Positions 21,683 through 32,062 of a stretch of 64,000 bases of DNA are shown here, in pieces. The position numbers were made by a program, and so were the translations under genes. The DNA comes from Lepidostoma basale. Lineage: Eukaryota; Arthropoda; Insecta; Trichoptera; Lepidostomatidae. Position 1 is the stretch's first letter. Each line of letters starts with the position of its first letter. The stretch spans positions 310,001-374,000 of the forward strand of contig JAHDVF020001260.1 of NCBI GenBank assembly GCA_022606425.2, read 5' to 3'. A model generated the notes under the pieces. That model was not told the origin of the DNA, made no database searches, and saw only the letters and a list, made by a program, of their open reading frames with translations.

Positions 21683-21808
21683 ATTGTACAAAAATTTCAT
21701 AGTCCAATGTTTTGACCGAAACATTGACACTTCAATATTATTAACTTTTAAAATTACCACACTGTAATAATATCACTTTTCTTTATTTGCACTTTTTGAT
21801 AATGTCGC

Positions 21809-21844
21809 GACAGCAGTTTCACCAACCTATTTTGGCATCATCAG
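21809..21844 (-). ncRNA. Hammerhead-like ribozyme motif (H1)
   Basis: Minus strand: CTGATGA (21844-21838), extra T, stem II GCCAAA/GTTGGT with loop ATAG (5 pairs plus one wobble), GAAA, C, TGCT, GTC (21811-21809). Stem III would be 2 bp. All consensus core positions are intact. Confidence 0.5.
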
Positions 21845-21853
21845 CTGTTACAC

Positions 21854-21889
21854 CTGATGATGCTAACATCAGTTGACGAAACAGCTGTA
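21854..21889 (+). ncRNA. Hammerhead-like ribozyme motif (H1)
   Basis: CTGATGA (21854-21860), extra T, stem II GCTAAC/GTTGAC with loop ATCA (imperfect), GAAA (21878-21881), C, AGCT, GTA (21887-21889). GTA is an allowed but slower NUH site in known hammerheads. Confidence 0.45.
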
Positions 21890-22369
21890 GCGACATTCTT
21901 AAAACGGGTACCTATAATAAAAAATGTGATTTTATATAATAACAGGGTTGTAAATTTAACAGTTACCAAATATTTCACCCATTGTTTTTTTTTACTAAGT
22001 TTTTTATTTCAAACAATTTTTTCAAATTTATTTTGACTTTCTTGCCTAATATTTAAGAAAGTGTTCCATTGAGCCATATTGCCTTAAATAATACTGCTTA
22101 TTGGAAATTTAAACGGGATCATTCTGGAATGTGATGAAATCTCGATCGTGAAGGTGTGTGTTTCAAAGGAAACGTTTTAGTGATAAATTTTGAAGTTTCA
22201 AAGCTCCCACGACTTTCTATCTTTAAAGGGGTGCAATGGAACGACCAGATAGCACTTATATTGTAATATAATGCGCGTGTCAAATAGCTCAATAACGGGA
22301 CAGATAGACCAATATAGAGAACTTACACATCTTCTGGAGGATTTTGTATAAACTGATATCAATTATAAA

Positions 22370-22885
22370 ACTTAACTAACTTAACATGACGCCGTTTCGC
22401 TGGAGGGGTGGGCAGACAAGATGGACCGCCACACTGTTCTATTCTGACATAAATCTTGCGGATCTTCTACATTCACACATTGTGACATGCACGTTCGTCG
22501 ATTGATTCTACTAGTCTTACAAAAATTGATTAATTTAGTCATGCTATGTCTTCCTTGACTTCTGTACCCATTCACAATACTTGCATATATATTATTAACC
22601 CTTTTTCCCCATCAATTCAGGCTTTGTGTCCAAACCATCTTAGTGACCATTTCTTAATTTTATTTAGGACGCATTCATCCACCTTGCATTCCTTTCTTAA
22701 TTCATCATTAGATATTCTATCATACATTGTTTTCCCGCACATTCTAATTAGTGACTTCATTTCTACTGCATTTATCCTACTTTCATCCTTCTTCTGCCAC
22801 CTCCTAACTTCTCTTCCATACATAAGGGTCGGCACTAGAACTCCATTGTACACTGCCATCTTTGCTTCAGTCGATATATTTCTGA
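22370..22885 (-). mobile_element. Line A LINE, 3' third
   Basis: The plus strand starts with AACTTAACTAACTTAACATG (tail reversed). The minus strand encodes VYNGVLVPTLMYGREV, KKDESRINAVEMKSL, RMCGKTMYDRISNDELRK and KKWSLRWFGHKA, then after a frame break the 3' end block at 22381-22560. 5'-truncated. Confidence 0.88.
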
Positions 22886-22916
22886 TATCAATTATTTATA
22901 TAATTAGTACGAATGA

Positions 22917-22990
22917 AATCGTCTGTTTTCTAGAAGTTTTATTACAGTTGATGGGAATCAGATTTTGTCTTTCTAAGGCATTGTCAAATG
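22917..22990. repeat. H8 element, half copy
   Basis: CGTCTGTTTTCTAGAAGTTT, ATTACAGTTGATGGGAATC, TCTTTCTAAGGCATTGTC. The opposite half is about 400 bp away, at 23340. Confidence 0.55.
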
Positions 22991-23339
22991 TAGTGAAAAT
23001 CAAGCGCGTTGCTTTTATATATTCGAATAAAAGTAACAAAATACGATAATTTAGGCAATTGATGTGGCTTGATAAATTTTTAGCAATAATTAAGAGATAA
23101 ATCCCAAAATACTCGAAATTATCACCTGGATATACTTGTAGTTTAAGAATTTTATGACTTTGTTCACAATTCTTACATATGTAATGAATATAAACTAAAT
23201 GACGTTGTATGAATCAGAAAGACTCTGAAGGAATCCAAAATAAAGTGTTTATAAGAAAAGAAAAAATCTCTTAACAATTATTTAAAAATTATTGTGCTAA
23301 TGGATTTACATATTTCAAATATTTCTACATACTGCATGC

Positions 23340-23430
23340 AAAATTTGATGATGCCTAAGAAAAGCAAAATATGCCATTCCTATACTAAAATAAAACAATA
23401 GTAAAACTTTTAGAATACAGACATGTTCAA
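23340..23430 (+). repeat. H8 element, half copy with decayed core
   Basis: TGATGATGCCTAAGAAAAGC, AAAATATGCCATTCCTATAC, AAACTTTTAGAATACAGACA. It matches the 3' half of H8 elements. GAAACATGTC has become AAAATATGCC. Confidence 0.5.
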
Positions 23431-23761
23431 TCATAATAATTATTAAATAGTTTTACATCATTCTTTTGACAATAAATAATTATTTATATCACATATACGA
23501 ATTACTAAAAACAATAATTACAAAATCTTTCAACCGGATGCAGGCCTATGGGACATAACACTTAACCCATGATTCAAGGAACTTGCACCCTAGCTTAAAC
23601 ACGACCCAATTCCTTCTATTTAATGAACTCTTTTCAGATTATTTTGGAAATTTCATAATTCTAATAATATTGATTTAAATTCAGTGTATTAGTTTTTTTT
23701 ATTGTTAAATATGTTTAATTATGCATTCAATTTTCAATATTCTTATAAATTAAACTAACTT

Positions 23762-24232
23762 ATTAACTATAACGTATTCTCTCCAAAGGGTTAGGCAAAA
23801 AGTATGGTCTGCAACACTTTTCTTTTCTGTCATTCTTCTTTCGATTCTTCAACATTCATACATCGTACCATGACAATATAAGAAATGAATACAAAGAAAA
23901 TGAAAGTGTTAAGAACAAAATAATGAAAGGAACATTAAGATGGTTTGGACACATGGAAAGAATGATTGAAGAAAATTGGTAAAAATAGGTATATGTTAAC
24001 GATGTAAATGAAACTAGAAATAAAGGAAGACCAAAGAAAACTTGGCACGATCAAATATATCTAATTTAAATGTCGGCCACGTGAGGAGTCGTAGAAATGA
24101 CGCGCGTGCATGACATGATCTATGAATGTTGAGGAAGCGAGAGAAATATGTCAGGAAAGAAAAATATGGCAGTCCATTTGTTCTGTCTATCTCTTCGGAG
24201 AGACGGTGTGATGGTTAGTTAGTTAGTTAGTT
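23762..24232. mobile_element. Two line A fragments in opposite orientation
   Basis: 23762-23872 is a minus-strand 3' end piece (AACATTCATACATCGTACCA). 23880-24232 is a plus-strand 3' end with ATGGTTTGGACACATGGAAA, AACTTGGCACGATCAAAT, TGAATGTTGAGGAAGCGAGA and the tail GATGGTTAGTTAGTTAGTTA. Confidence 0.8.
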
Positions 24233-24589
24233 TTAAGTTAGGATAATTTAACAAAGGTTAGTACTACGCACTTTGAGAAACTTCTGGTCTAGACTCAATA
24301 GATAATTCTAAATGGGATATAAGTCCATATTCACGAACGATATCTACCTTAAACGTGTTAATCTCAAGGCGGGACTAATTTTACAAGTGAACAAAAAAGG
24401 TATTTTTAGGAAATAAAAGAGAAAATCAAGGCTTTCGGTTGGATTGGGTGTTTGAAATTTTCGGTAAGCAAGAATAAAAACCTTTCATCACGATTTATTT
24501 AAGACAGTTAAGTTACTTTTAAAGGTAACAAAAATGTGTTTATGCAAACAATAATAATATCAAACCTTTAGAAATGTTTTTCATTGTTA

Positions 24590-25048
24590 TGAAGCATGAA
24601 ACTGGCAAAAAATGATAAAAGTAGAATTAATGCAGTAGAAATGATATCACTTTGACGAATGTGTGGAAAAACCGTGTATGATAGAGTGTTGATGAAAATA
24701 TAAGAAGTGAATGCGGTGCGAATGAAAGTTTTATGGACAAATTAATGAAAGGATCATTAAGATGTTTTAGAATGAATGAAGAAAAATGGTAAAAAATATA
24801 TGTTTACGCTGTAAATGGAAATAGAAATAAATGAAGACTGAGGAAAACGTGGCACAATCAAATAATTCAAATATAATGTCGGCCACGTTATAAGTCGGAG
24901 AACATGAGGACATTGTCGTGCGTGCATGACACGATGTATGAATGTTGAGGAAACGGGAGAAGCGTATCAGGAAAAAAAGTATGACAGTCTATTATTTCTG
25001 CCTACACATTTGGAGTGACGGGGTGATGGTTTGTTAATTAGTAAGTTT
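24590..25048 (+). mobile_element. Line A LINE, 3' third, decayed
   Basis: AGTAGAATTAATGCAGTAGA, ATGTGTGGAAAAACCGTGTA, ACGTGGCACAATCAAATAAT, TGCATGACACGATGTATGAA and a weak GATGGTTTGTTAATTAG tail. It shares GAAAATATAAGAAGTGAATG with the copy at 25223, so the two are close relatives. Confidence 0.8.
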
Positions 25049-25216
25049 AATTGTTAAATCCAGCATTACACATTTCGTCTGAAAATTCACTTATGACTTT
25101 ATGGCTCTCAGGTACAGATATGTAGATTTGCACCTTTTTAATCAGTCACTGGATAACCAATTTAAGGCACATCCTAAGCATGTTATTACCATATAATGGG
25201 GTTATATTGATTTTAC

Positions 25217-26404
25217 ATGTTTTATACATTGACAGAGAAGTTTCTGGCCAAAAATCGCCAACTTTTCTGTGCGTTTGTCGACTTACAAAAAGCATATGAT
25301 TACGTTAATAGAGAAAAGTTGTGGAAAATATTGTCTGAATATGGAATAAGTACAAAACTGATCACGGCCATTAAGTCGCTATACACGAAAAGCACTGCTA
25401 GTGTCAGAGTAAATGGAGATCTTACAGCCTGGTTTGATATCAATAAAGGTGTCAAACAGGGTTGCGTAATGTCCCCGTGGTTATTTAATCTGTATATGGA
25501 CAAATGTATGAAAGAGCTGAAAGGGTTGGATATAAGTGCCAAAATGAGCGGAGTGTCAGTAAGCTGTCTCTTGTATGCGGATGACGCTGTCCTTCTTGCA
25601 GACAACGAGCATGAACTACAAGTCCTGGTGAATTGTATGTATGAGGCATGCATGCGAAATGATCTGATGATGAATGTTAATAAGTCCAAGGTAATGATTT
25701 TTGAAAAGGAAGAAACCATGACAGTCTGCAACATAAGCGTGAATGGTGAAAATTTGGAGCAAGTAGTTGAGTTCGTGTATTTAGGTAGTATGTTTACAAG
25801 AGATGGGCGAGTGGAGAGGGATATTGAAAGAAGGGTTGGGGCAGGCAACAAAGTGAATGGTGCACTTAAAGTTGTCATCGTAAACAAAAACCTATCCAAA
25901 AAAGCTAGAATGGCAGTGCACAATGGTGTTCTTCTACCGACCCTTATGTATGGAAACGAAGCATGGAACTGGCAAAGGAAGGATGAAAGTAGAATAAATG
26001 CAGTAGAAATGAGATCTCTTAGACGAATGTGTGGATATTCTGTGTATGATAGAGTGTCGAATGAAAATATAAGAAGTGAATGCGGTGCGAATGATGGTGT
26101 CAAGAACAAAATAATGAAAGGATCATTAAGATGGTTTGGACATATGGAAAGAATGAATGAAGAAAGAATGGTAAAAAAATTATATGTAAATGATGTAAAT
26201 GGTACCAGAAATAGAGGAAGACCAAGGAAAACGTGGCACGATCAAATAAATCAAATATTGAATGTCGGCCATGTGAGGAGTCAGAGAAATCGACGCGCGT
26301 GCATGACACGATGTATGAATGTTGAGGAATCGAGAGAAATATGTCAGGAAAGAAAGGTGTGGCAGTCCATTCTTTCTGCCTACCCCTGCAGGGAGACGGC
26401 GTGA
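25217..26404 (+). CDS. Line A reverse transcriptase, C-terminal 390 residues
   Basis: Open frame of 395 codons ending in TGA at 26402. The first residues derive from flanking DNA, since the element begins near 25223; the ATG is therefore fortuitous. RT motif A is AFVDLQKAYD with Asp22, the fingers/palm block is GVKQGCVMSPWLFNLYMD (78-95) and the catalytic YADD is at 120-123 in CLLYADDAVLLAD. The C-terminal region has the LINE signature FVYLGSMFTRDGR, LPTLMYGNEAW, KDESRINAVEMRSLRRMCG, SLRWFGHMERM and GRPRKTWHDQIN, ending in AYPCRETA. The type fits an RTE-like clade of insects. The full family protein would have an AP endonuclease and about 500 more residues upstream. Probably not expressed as a functional enzyme. 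Confidence 0.85.
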   Translation: MFYTLTEKFLAKNRQLFCAFVDLQKAYDYVNREKLWKILSEYGISTKLITAIKSLYTKSTASVRVNGDLTAWFDINKGVKQGCVMSPWLFNLYMDKCMKELKGLDISAKMSGVSVSCLLYADDAVLLADNEHELQVLVNCMYEACMRNDLMMNVNKSKVMIFEKEETMTVCNISVNGENLEQVVEFVYLGSMFTRDGRVERDIERRVGAGNKVNGALKVVIVNKNLSKKARMAVHNGVLLPTLMYGNEAWNWQRKDESRINAVEMRSLRRMCGYSVYDRVSNENIRSECGANDGVKNKIMKGSLRWFGHMERMNEERMVKKLYVNDVNGTRNRGRPRKTWHDQINQILNVGHVRSQRNRRACMTRCMNVEESREICQERKVWQSILSAYPCRETA

Positions 26405-26428
26405 TGGTTAGTTAGTTAGTTAGTTAGT
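25223..26428 (+). mobile_element. Line A LINE, best copy, 5'-truncated
   Basis: The body is flanked by a probable 9 bp target duplication, TACATGTTT, at 25214-25222 and 26429-26437. The 3' end is GATGGTTAGTTAGTTAGTTA plus further GTTA units. It contains the reverse transcriptase core and C-terminal region without any stop, so it is one of the youngest insertions here. The truncated 5' end removes the endonuclease and the N-terminal RT part, so it cannot move by itself. Confidence 0.88.
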
Positions 26429-26487
26429 TACATGTTTATCTTTCAGTAAGGTAGCAATTTCATCGTATATCTTACATTTATATCTAT

Positions 26488-26640
26488 CTAACTAAGTAAC
26501 GAACTAACCATTACGCCGTCCCCCCGAAGTGGTAGGCAGAAATAATGGACACACTTGCGGATGTAATGATGCAACCGATGCGGCACTCCATCCTTCTCTT
26601 TTCGCCCCCGCGGGAGACGCAGTTTGATAGGTTGCGAACC
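26488..26640. mobile_element. Line A tail fragments
   Basis: 26488-26552 is a minus-strand tail (AACGAACTAACCATTACGCC, GTAGGCAGAAATAATGGAC). 26575-26632 (GCGGCACTCCATCCTTCTCT, CGGGAGACGCAGTTTGATAG) resembles a plus-strand 3' end. Both are scraps. Confidence 0.65.
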
Positions 26641-26917
26641 TCACAACTGCAAATAGGCATCTCCCATTTATCTCCTACATTTATAAATAAGTTATACACA
26701 TCTTACTCATTATGTATTCTGAACGAAAATTAATCACTTAAACATCCAATTGCGTAAATTTTCACGTTGGTAGCATTATTTCAAAAAGATTTTTTTTAAA
26801 TCGGCATTATTACGGTTATTTGAAATTTCATGGTAGAAATTCATTGTAAATAAAGAAATAAAAATGTGAAAAGGTTTTTTAATACATATTTAATTAAATT
26901 TCGCATATGTTTATGGC

Positions 26918-27005
26918 TTCGACCGGTTTTGGCAGCTCGCTGCCAAACCAATAGATGGCAGTAAGATGTCGATACCGATCGAACCATAAGTGGAATTAAA
27001 CTTTT
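26918..27005 (-). repeat. H5 element remnant
   Basis: Minus strand: GGCAG, CGAG, CTGCC, AAAAC, CG, GTC, GAAGCC. Stem II is perfect; GAAAC has become AAAAC and the 5' box is not recognisable. The surrounding CATAAACATATG and GGTCGAAGCC blocks recur at 31565. Confidence 0.45.
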
Positions 27006-27639
27006 CTCATTTTCATCAAATCACAACTTATTAACTTAATTAAAGGAGCTGGGGGAAGAATAAAATCTAGGGGTAGGCTTCATTAGTATTTAGTTCAAAT
27101 TCTGGGACAAGGGAAACAAATCAATAATTGGACTTGAAATTAAGTTAATTGGTCGTTTTTTTCTTTCGCTTACCTTCAAGTCCATATACAAGGAAAGCCT
27201 TTCCGAAACATAAGGAAATCATCAAGAATTAATAGACATGAGCCTCGGATTGACCCAAGTTCCGGCGAGTACGAGTACAGTTACTTTTGCGTGACATACC
27301 AATAAATTGGCGTAAAACTTTGAATATTTCATCTCCAATCCTCGGACATTCTGATAAAGAATATTCAACGGTAATAGCCGGAATAGATAATCCCGTAACG
27401 CTTGCGCTCTCCGATAAGCTTGAACCTAATTTAAAATGTATTTTCGTGAGAATGGGATGTAGAGGTTCATGTTAATTAAATGTGACCTGTGGTCCCTCTT
27501 GTTCCGCTCAAAATCCTGTTTAACGTCAGTCCCACATGGACGAGTGGCGGACCTAGAGATTGCATGATCGAAACTGATGAATAGGCGTCGCGTCGCTGCG
27601 TCTTATAACAGCTTGTGGTAAGCCATAGGAGTCGTTTCA

Positions 27640-27890
27640 TGCTGCATCTTTAAGTATTATTGAACAATTTTGGTACGCAGCCCAGAATCCGCCAGTCATA
27701 TCAGCAGAGCACACAGAACCGGAACAGAGACTCAACGGCCCGCTCGGGAATTTTCGGAAACCCTCGGCATCATAGCACTTGCGGTGGACGGAGGAGAAGA
27801 GGGGGCGGACACTAGCAGACCCGGCGCACGGACCATAGTACATTTGTTAGTACTCACGATTCTCCGGTAGATGGCGGCGTTGAAAGCATT
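27640..27890. other. GC-rich unassigned block
   Basis: Markedly richer in GC than its surroundings (CCGCTCGGGAATTTTCGGAA, GGAGGAGAAGAGGGGGCGGA), with CpGs and open frames on both strands (66 and 68 codons) that resemble nothing known. It could be a promoter or 5' exon of a host gene, or an unknown repeat. Confidence 0.3.
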
Positions 27891-28739
27891 TGTTTTGTGA
27901 CATCACATTTTTTCAAGTCTCTGTCTACCGTTATAAGTAAACCTAACATTGTGTATATTTTCTGTGTTTGCTACAGTAACTAATCGCACATTCGCGTATC
28001 CATGGCATACAAATCACTAATGCCAAATAACAGAAGAAAATGAATAACACACTCGAATAACAAACTGTGATCCGTCACTTGTCACATGTAAACTGCTTAA
28101 ATATTACGCCATACAATAAAGTTATTGCGCCACACGAAGGTAATTAATCAAAATATATATTTTTTTACTATTAATATTTGTTATGAAATTTTTGAAAAAG
28201 AATATCGTTGAATTCGTGTATTTAAATAAAAAAAACTTTTATATCTTAAATATAGTATATTTTCAATACTTTCAACTTTTTTATTTCATAATTGTGTACA
28301 TAATTGTGTCACATAACTGTGAAAACTACGTCATAACGAGGAATAAATTTACGAACCGAATTGTTATCTGATTTATTTTAATCGTATCTCATTTCCATGC
28401 TTATAAAGCTACACCAAGGAGGAAAAACCACAGCAATTTAGGTGGCTTTAACTATCCACTCTATCCGGACGTCAAAATAAATGTTCCCATTGTCCTTTCT
28501 CTAGCAAACTGTCTTGAGTGCTCGGAATTTTCCTCGAGTTCCAAATGAAGTGGTCTTCAAGTACATATTGGATCATTAAAGTAACAATATAGGTTGAAAG
28601 TCTATTTCCGTCAGGTACCGGATTTTCTCGATACGCAATAGAGAAGGAATTCATTGAAAAGAAGAAGAAAAAAACATTTTATAATTGGTCCAAGTGTTTA
28701 TCACATTCATCAATCTTAATAAATAAAATAAAAATAGTA

Positions 28740-28957
28740 TATAACTGTTAATTCAAAAACTTTGTTTTGTATCACAAATTGTATTTATTTTACTTTACGA
28801 CAGCTGTTTCATCAACCAATGTTGACAACAAATTTGACATTTGATATATATTTTTATAACACCTGATGATGTCAACATTGGTTGATGAAACAGCTGTCGT
28901 AAAGTAAAATAAATACAATTTGTGATATAAAACAAAGTTTTTGAATTAACAGTTATA
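28740..28957. repeat. 88 bp near-perfect palindrome, H1 element
   Basis: Arms 28740-28827 and 28870-28957 are inverted copies with a single mismatch, separated by 42 bp. The right arm and spacer end contain a complete hammerhead-like motif (28863-28898). The continuation to about 29000 (GTGTTTCGGCCAAAACAATG) matches 5230. The arm identity implies a young element. Confidence 0.9.
28863..28898 (+). ncRNA. Hammerhead-like ribozyme motif (H1), best stem II
   Basis: CTGATGA (28863-28869), extra T, stem II GTCAAC/GTTGAT (six pairs with one wobble, loop ATTG), GAAA (28887-28890), C, AGCT, GTC (28896-28898). Stem III ACAGCTGT is self-complementary and so short that, as in known minimal hammerheads, a dimer may be needed. 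The palindrome context would also let the whole motif pair with the other arm and be masked. Confidence 0.55.
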
Positions 28958-29119
28958 AAATGTTAAAATATCATAGTGTTTCGGCCAAAACAATGGATTT
29001 TTTAAAAATAGTATAAGTTAAACTTTAAACATTAACTCTAGAATTTCACAATATTTTTGTGGTTTATTAAAATTAAAAAGTTACGCTCTCTAGGTCATTT
29101 GCATCCAATGGAGAATCTG

Positions 29120-29800
29120 AAGCCCCAAAAATAGTGTTGTTTAACAACCCAGCTGGACAAAGACCGTCATCAAGCCGAGACTGCGATTGTTGGATAGTGT
29201 CATGGCGGGTGTCAGACTCTGTGACATCAAAACTGGGAGGTGGCGGTCAGAGACAGGATGGAGACCTTTTTTGTGGAAGCCATGACTCACCAAGAGTTGT
29301 AACGCTGAAGATGAAAATGATCTTTTTATGGTATGATAATTTTCACTGATACTATCTGATATTATGACTTTGATAATTTTCTTCTTCCGGTGCCGTGTCG
29401 GGTCCCCCCAACGTTAGCGATTACTGCAGCAAAACGCATGGTTGTATTCGCCATAGTGATTCCTGAGAAAGATGACCAGAGTGGTTTCCCGTAGCCTTCT
29501 CTGGTGGATTTTTCTGTCGGGGTTACCTTCCCTTAGCTGGTTGGATCTGGGTTGGAGGGGCCAGAAACTCGCCTTTCATCCCCTCGTTATCTGTTGTGAT
29601 CACACGGTAATGAGTGTGATCTCATTGCCCGGGGTCCACGACAAGGACGCTAACGAGTTGGACTAATCAGTAGTGTTGCCGGTGGAATGCAACTGGGCGT
29701 TTCGCAGCATTTTATAGAATCACACCCTCCAGCAAGATGTGACTCACCGCGACCCTATTGACAGTTTGAACCCCAATAATTTTCTAATCTTTTATAATTA
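29120..29800. other. GC-richer unassigned block with a line B-like 3' piece
   Basis: 29385-29425 (GTGTCGGGTCCCCCCAACGT, GCGATTACTGCAG) matches 44077-44110 in line B, so at least this part is LINE 3' debris. 29134-29349 and 29472-29666 have open frames that match nothing I know. Probably a mosaic of old repeats. Confidence 0.4.
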
Positions 29801-29849
29801 TTAAGTTTTCTGTTACGTCCTAGTATTCAAACTCAGCCTACTCTATCAT

Positions 29850-30130
29850 AATCAGTAATTAATCTTCCAGCGATGGTTATAGGTCTTCCTTACCGACTTC
29901 CACAACTCATTATTCCTCACCACTCTGTGCCATTGAGCTCCTGTAACTCTTTTGATATCATCAGACCATCTTGCTAGTGGTTTCTGTAGCCGGTTTTCGT
30001 TCACTACTCCAGAGTGCTTCGGTCTACCAATTATCGGTCTGCGGTTTTGCTCCCTAATCAGCAACGTTAGTCCTTTCTCAAATTCACTCGTTTCATTTCT
30101 TATCTCACAGACTGATGTTCGACATCCTCA
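29850..30130 (-). mobile_element. Line F LINE, C-terminal fragment
   Basis: Minus strand 30064-29852 encodes RRPIIGRPKHSGVV, RLQKPLARWSDDIKRVTGAQ, WHRVVRNNELWKSVRKTY and ends in a stop. The GRP...RWxDDIxxVxGxxWxR pattern is the usual C-terminal ending of one insect LINE group. Confidence 0.75.
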
Positions 30131-30982
30131 TATCCATACTGGCTGAATTACTTGGAGTTTTCGTACCGTTTTGTTTTATGAACGTGATTGTTTTAAAAAC
30201 ATATAACAGTACTGGGAGGATACATTTATCAAAATTTTAAGGTCTTTTTCGAATTTTTTGGACTTAAGAATGTAGCATAATTCATCGAGATCAAAATGAT
30301 TACAGACTCTGCTACTTATAATTGAAGTATATATATTTTTTAAATAAGCGAGCATTTCGTTGAAAATACGTACTTCAATTGTCTTTTTTCAAAACATATG
30401 TATATCTGTAAAATAATATTTCCTAGAAACAGCCAATTATGAGTAACATATAAAAAAAATGATACCATACGAAACCCATTAGAATATAAAATTAATTATT
30501 ATTGTAATAGTGTAGTAAAAATAACAATTTACTATTAAAATACTTTGCAAGTGGCAAATTTTATCGCACCCCCGTTTTATACTCCATACGGATTTACTTT
30601 CGAATAATGTATTAAATTTTTAATATCAAGATGTTTTGGATATAAAATGTTTACGTGAATAAGAAACCGTGTCTTTTAGTACAAGTTCCTGATGGGTACG
30701 GATTTCAAAATTATTATTAACTTCTGAAATTACAGTCATAAAATATTTTACCCCTCGCGCGGATAGCGTGACAAAAGTTTAATGAAACGTAATCTAGTAA
30801 TTGAAACTTCGTCATACATATTTGGTCGTCTTACGCGGTTCATTTCCATACTAAGGTGAATATAAATTTACATACGTTTTCCATTCATGTAAATAAATTT
30901 ATTTCAAAGATTCGGTTTTCCATATAAATTCCTAAATTCTCGTATAATGTCTCATATTTAAATTACAAGAAATTTTCCGAAT
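30131..30982. other. AT-rich stretch, nothing recognised
   Basis: No repeat family, tail or coding pattern noticed over about 850 bp. Confidence 0.4.
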
Positions 30983-31445
30983 GAACTTGTCTTCTTCTTC
31001 TTTTGATAGATCTGACGATCTGTGACACAGAAATCATGTCTCGTCGGATGATGAGATCCAGCTTTCCCTCCATCTCTTAGGCGGTCTTCCAGGTGGGCGG
31101 TGTCCGGAGGGGATTTCATAAGCGGCTGTATATGCAAGTCTATCACCATCCATTCGGGCTACATGGTCCCTCCAGTATCTTCTTCTGGATCTACTCCACT
31201 GAATGATATCCCCTATTTCGCAAGTTTTTCTTATGTCTACGTTGCGGACACGATCTCGGAGGGTTTTTCCAGTAATTGATCTTAGGACCTTCATCTCCGA
31301 TGTTCTTAGTAGTCCCTTGGTTCGCACAGTGTCAGGCCGCGTCTCTACAGCATACGCCATGATAGGTCGCACGCATGTTTTATAGATTCTGATCTTGCTG
31401 TCGACACGCATGTGCTTGTTCTTCCAGACCAGATTCTTCAGGCAT
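30983..31445 (-). mobile_element. Line D LINE, C-terminal region with open frame
   Basis: Minus strand 31411-31034 encodes RVDSKIRIYKTCVRPIMAYA, TSEMKVLRSITGKTLRDRVR, YWRDHVARMDGDRL and SGHRPPGRPPKRWRESW. The 3' tail is GAAGAAGAAG on that strand (TCTTCTTCTTCTTTTGA at 30988). It is the best preserved line D copy. 5'-truncated. Confidence 0.85.
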
Positions 31446-31569
31446 CCTCACACGGCAGAGGCTTTACTGGCTTGTTCACGTACTTCGGTATAAATGAACT
31501 TGTATATAATGAAAATAAACATGTGTACTAAAACTTCCTTTATAATATATAATATATTAAGTTTACTTT

Positions 31570-31620
31570 CACATAGGTTTACGGCTTCGAACGGTTCCGG
31601 CAACTCGCAGCATCCCTGGC
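31570..31620 (-). repeat. H5 element remnant
   Basis: Minus strand: CTGCGAG, TTGCC, GGAACC, GTTC, GAAGCCGTAAACC. Recognisable by comparison with 26918 but mutated in every box. Confidence 0.35.
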
Positions 31621-31856
31621 ATCCCAGCAACTTATATGGTCAACATACCACATTTGAAAGCAAACATTTGGGAAAAGTGCAACACTTCTAAAACGTATGT
31701 TTATTTATTTATTATTGGGATGTTTTTTGGTTACATATTATACTTTTCAAAACTTCTTAAGGATTTCAACTTTTTTTTTACTTTCAATTACTATATTTCA
31801 CATTTGATTGTTTTTTTAATAACAAGTTTTTGAGGAGTTAATAGTATGGAAACGAC

Positions 31857-32062
31857 GTCTTTCATATTAGTGAAGGTACGTTCAGGGGACAAATACTCTT
31901 GACTTTAAAAAGTATCTTGTCTTCCTAATGTCGAACCATCTCTAATGCGTTCCTGGTATTTTGTTGTATTTTTATAATATTTTACCTGTACTTAATAGAT
32001 GCCTTAAACATTTCGCGGTTTGTAATGTCTTTTGAGTTAATAAACTGATTTGATTTGAAAAC
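31857..32062 (+). mobile_element. Line C LINE 3' end
   Basis: Plus orientation: TGAAGGTACGTTCAG, CTTCCTAATGTCGAACCATC, TAATGCGTTCCTGGTATT, AATAGATGCCTTAAAC, AATAAACTGATTTGATTTG. The ending shows the TGATT-unit tail in the sense direction. Confidence 0.8.

Larger units (their letters stand above)
21795..21965. repeat. H1 inverted-repeat element
   Basis: Arms centred near 21847 are diverged inverted copies: GTCGCGACAGCAGTTTCACC on the left and ACGAAACAGCTGTAGCGACA on the right. Each arm has its own complete hammerhead-like motif on opposite strands. Downstream, AATTTAACAGTTACCAAATA resembles the flank of 28957. Confidence 0.7.

Noticed and set aside
25300..26109. 269-codon minus-strand open frame
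   Set aside because: Antisense to the line A reverse transcriptase; its openness follows from codon use on the sense strand.
18286..26430. TTAG-unit tails as telomere-like repeats
   Set aside because: The unit is 4 bp (GTTA), not the insect telomeric TTAGG, and it always sits at the 3' end of line A.
29472..29666. Protein-coding exon
   Set aside because: The frame is short and next to line B-like 3' sequence; no splice context or known domain.
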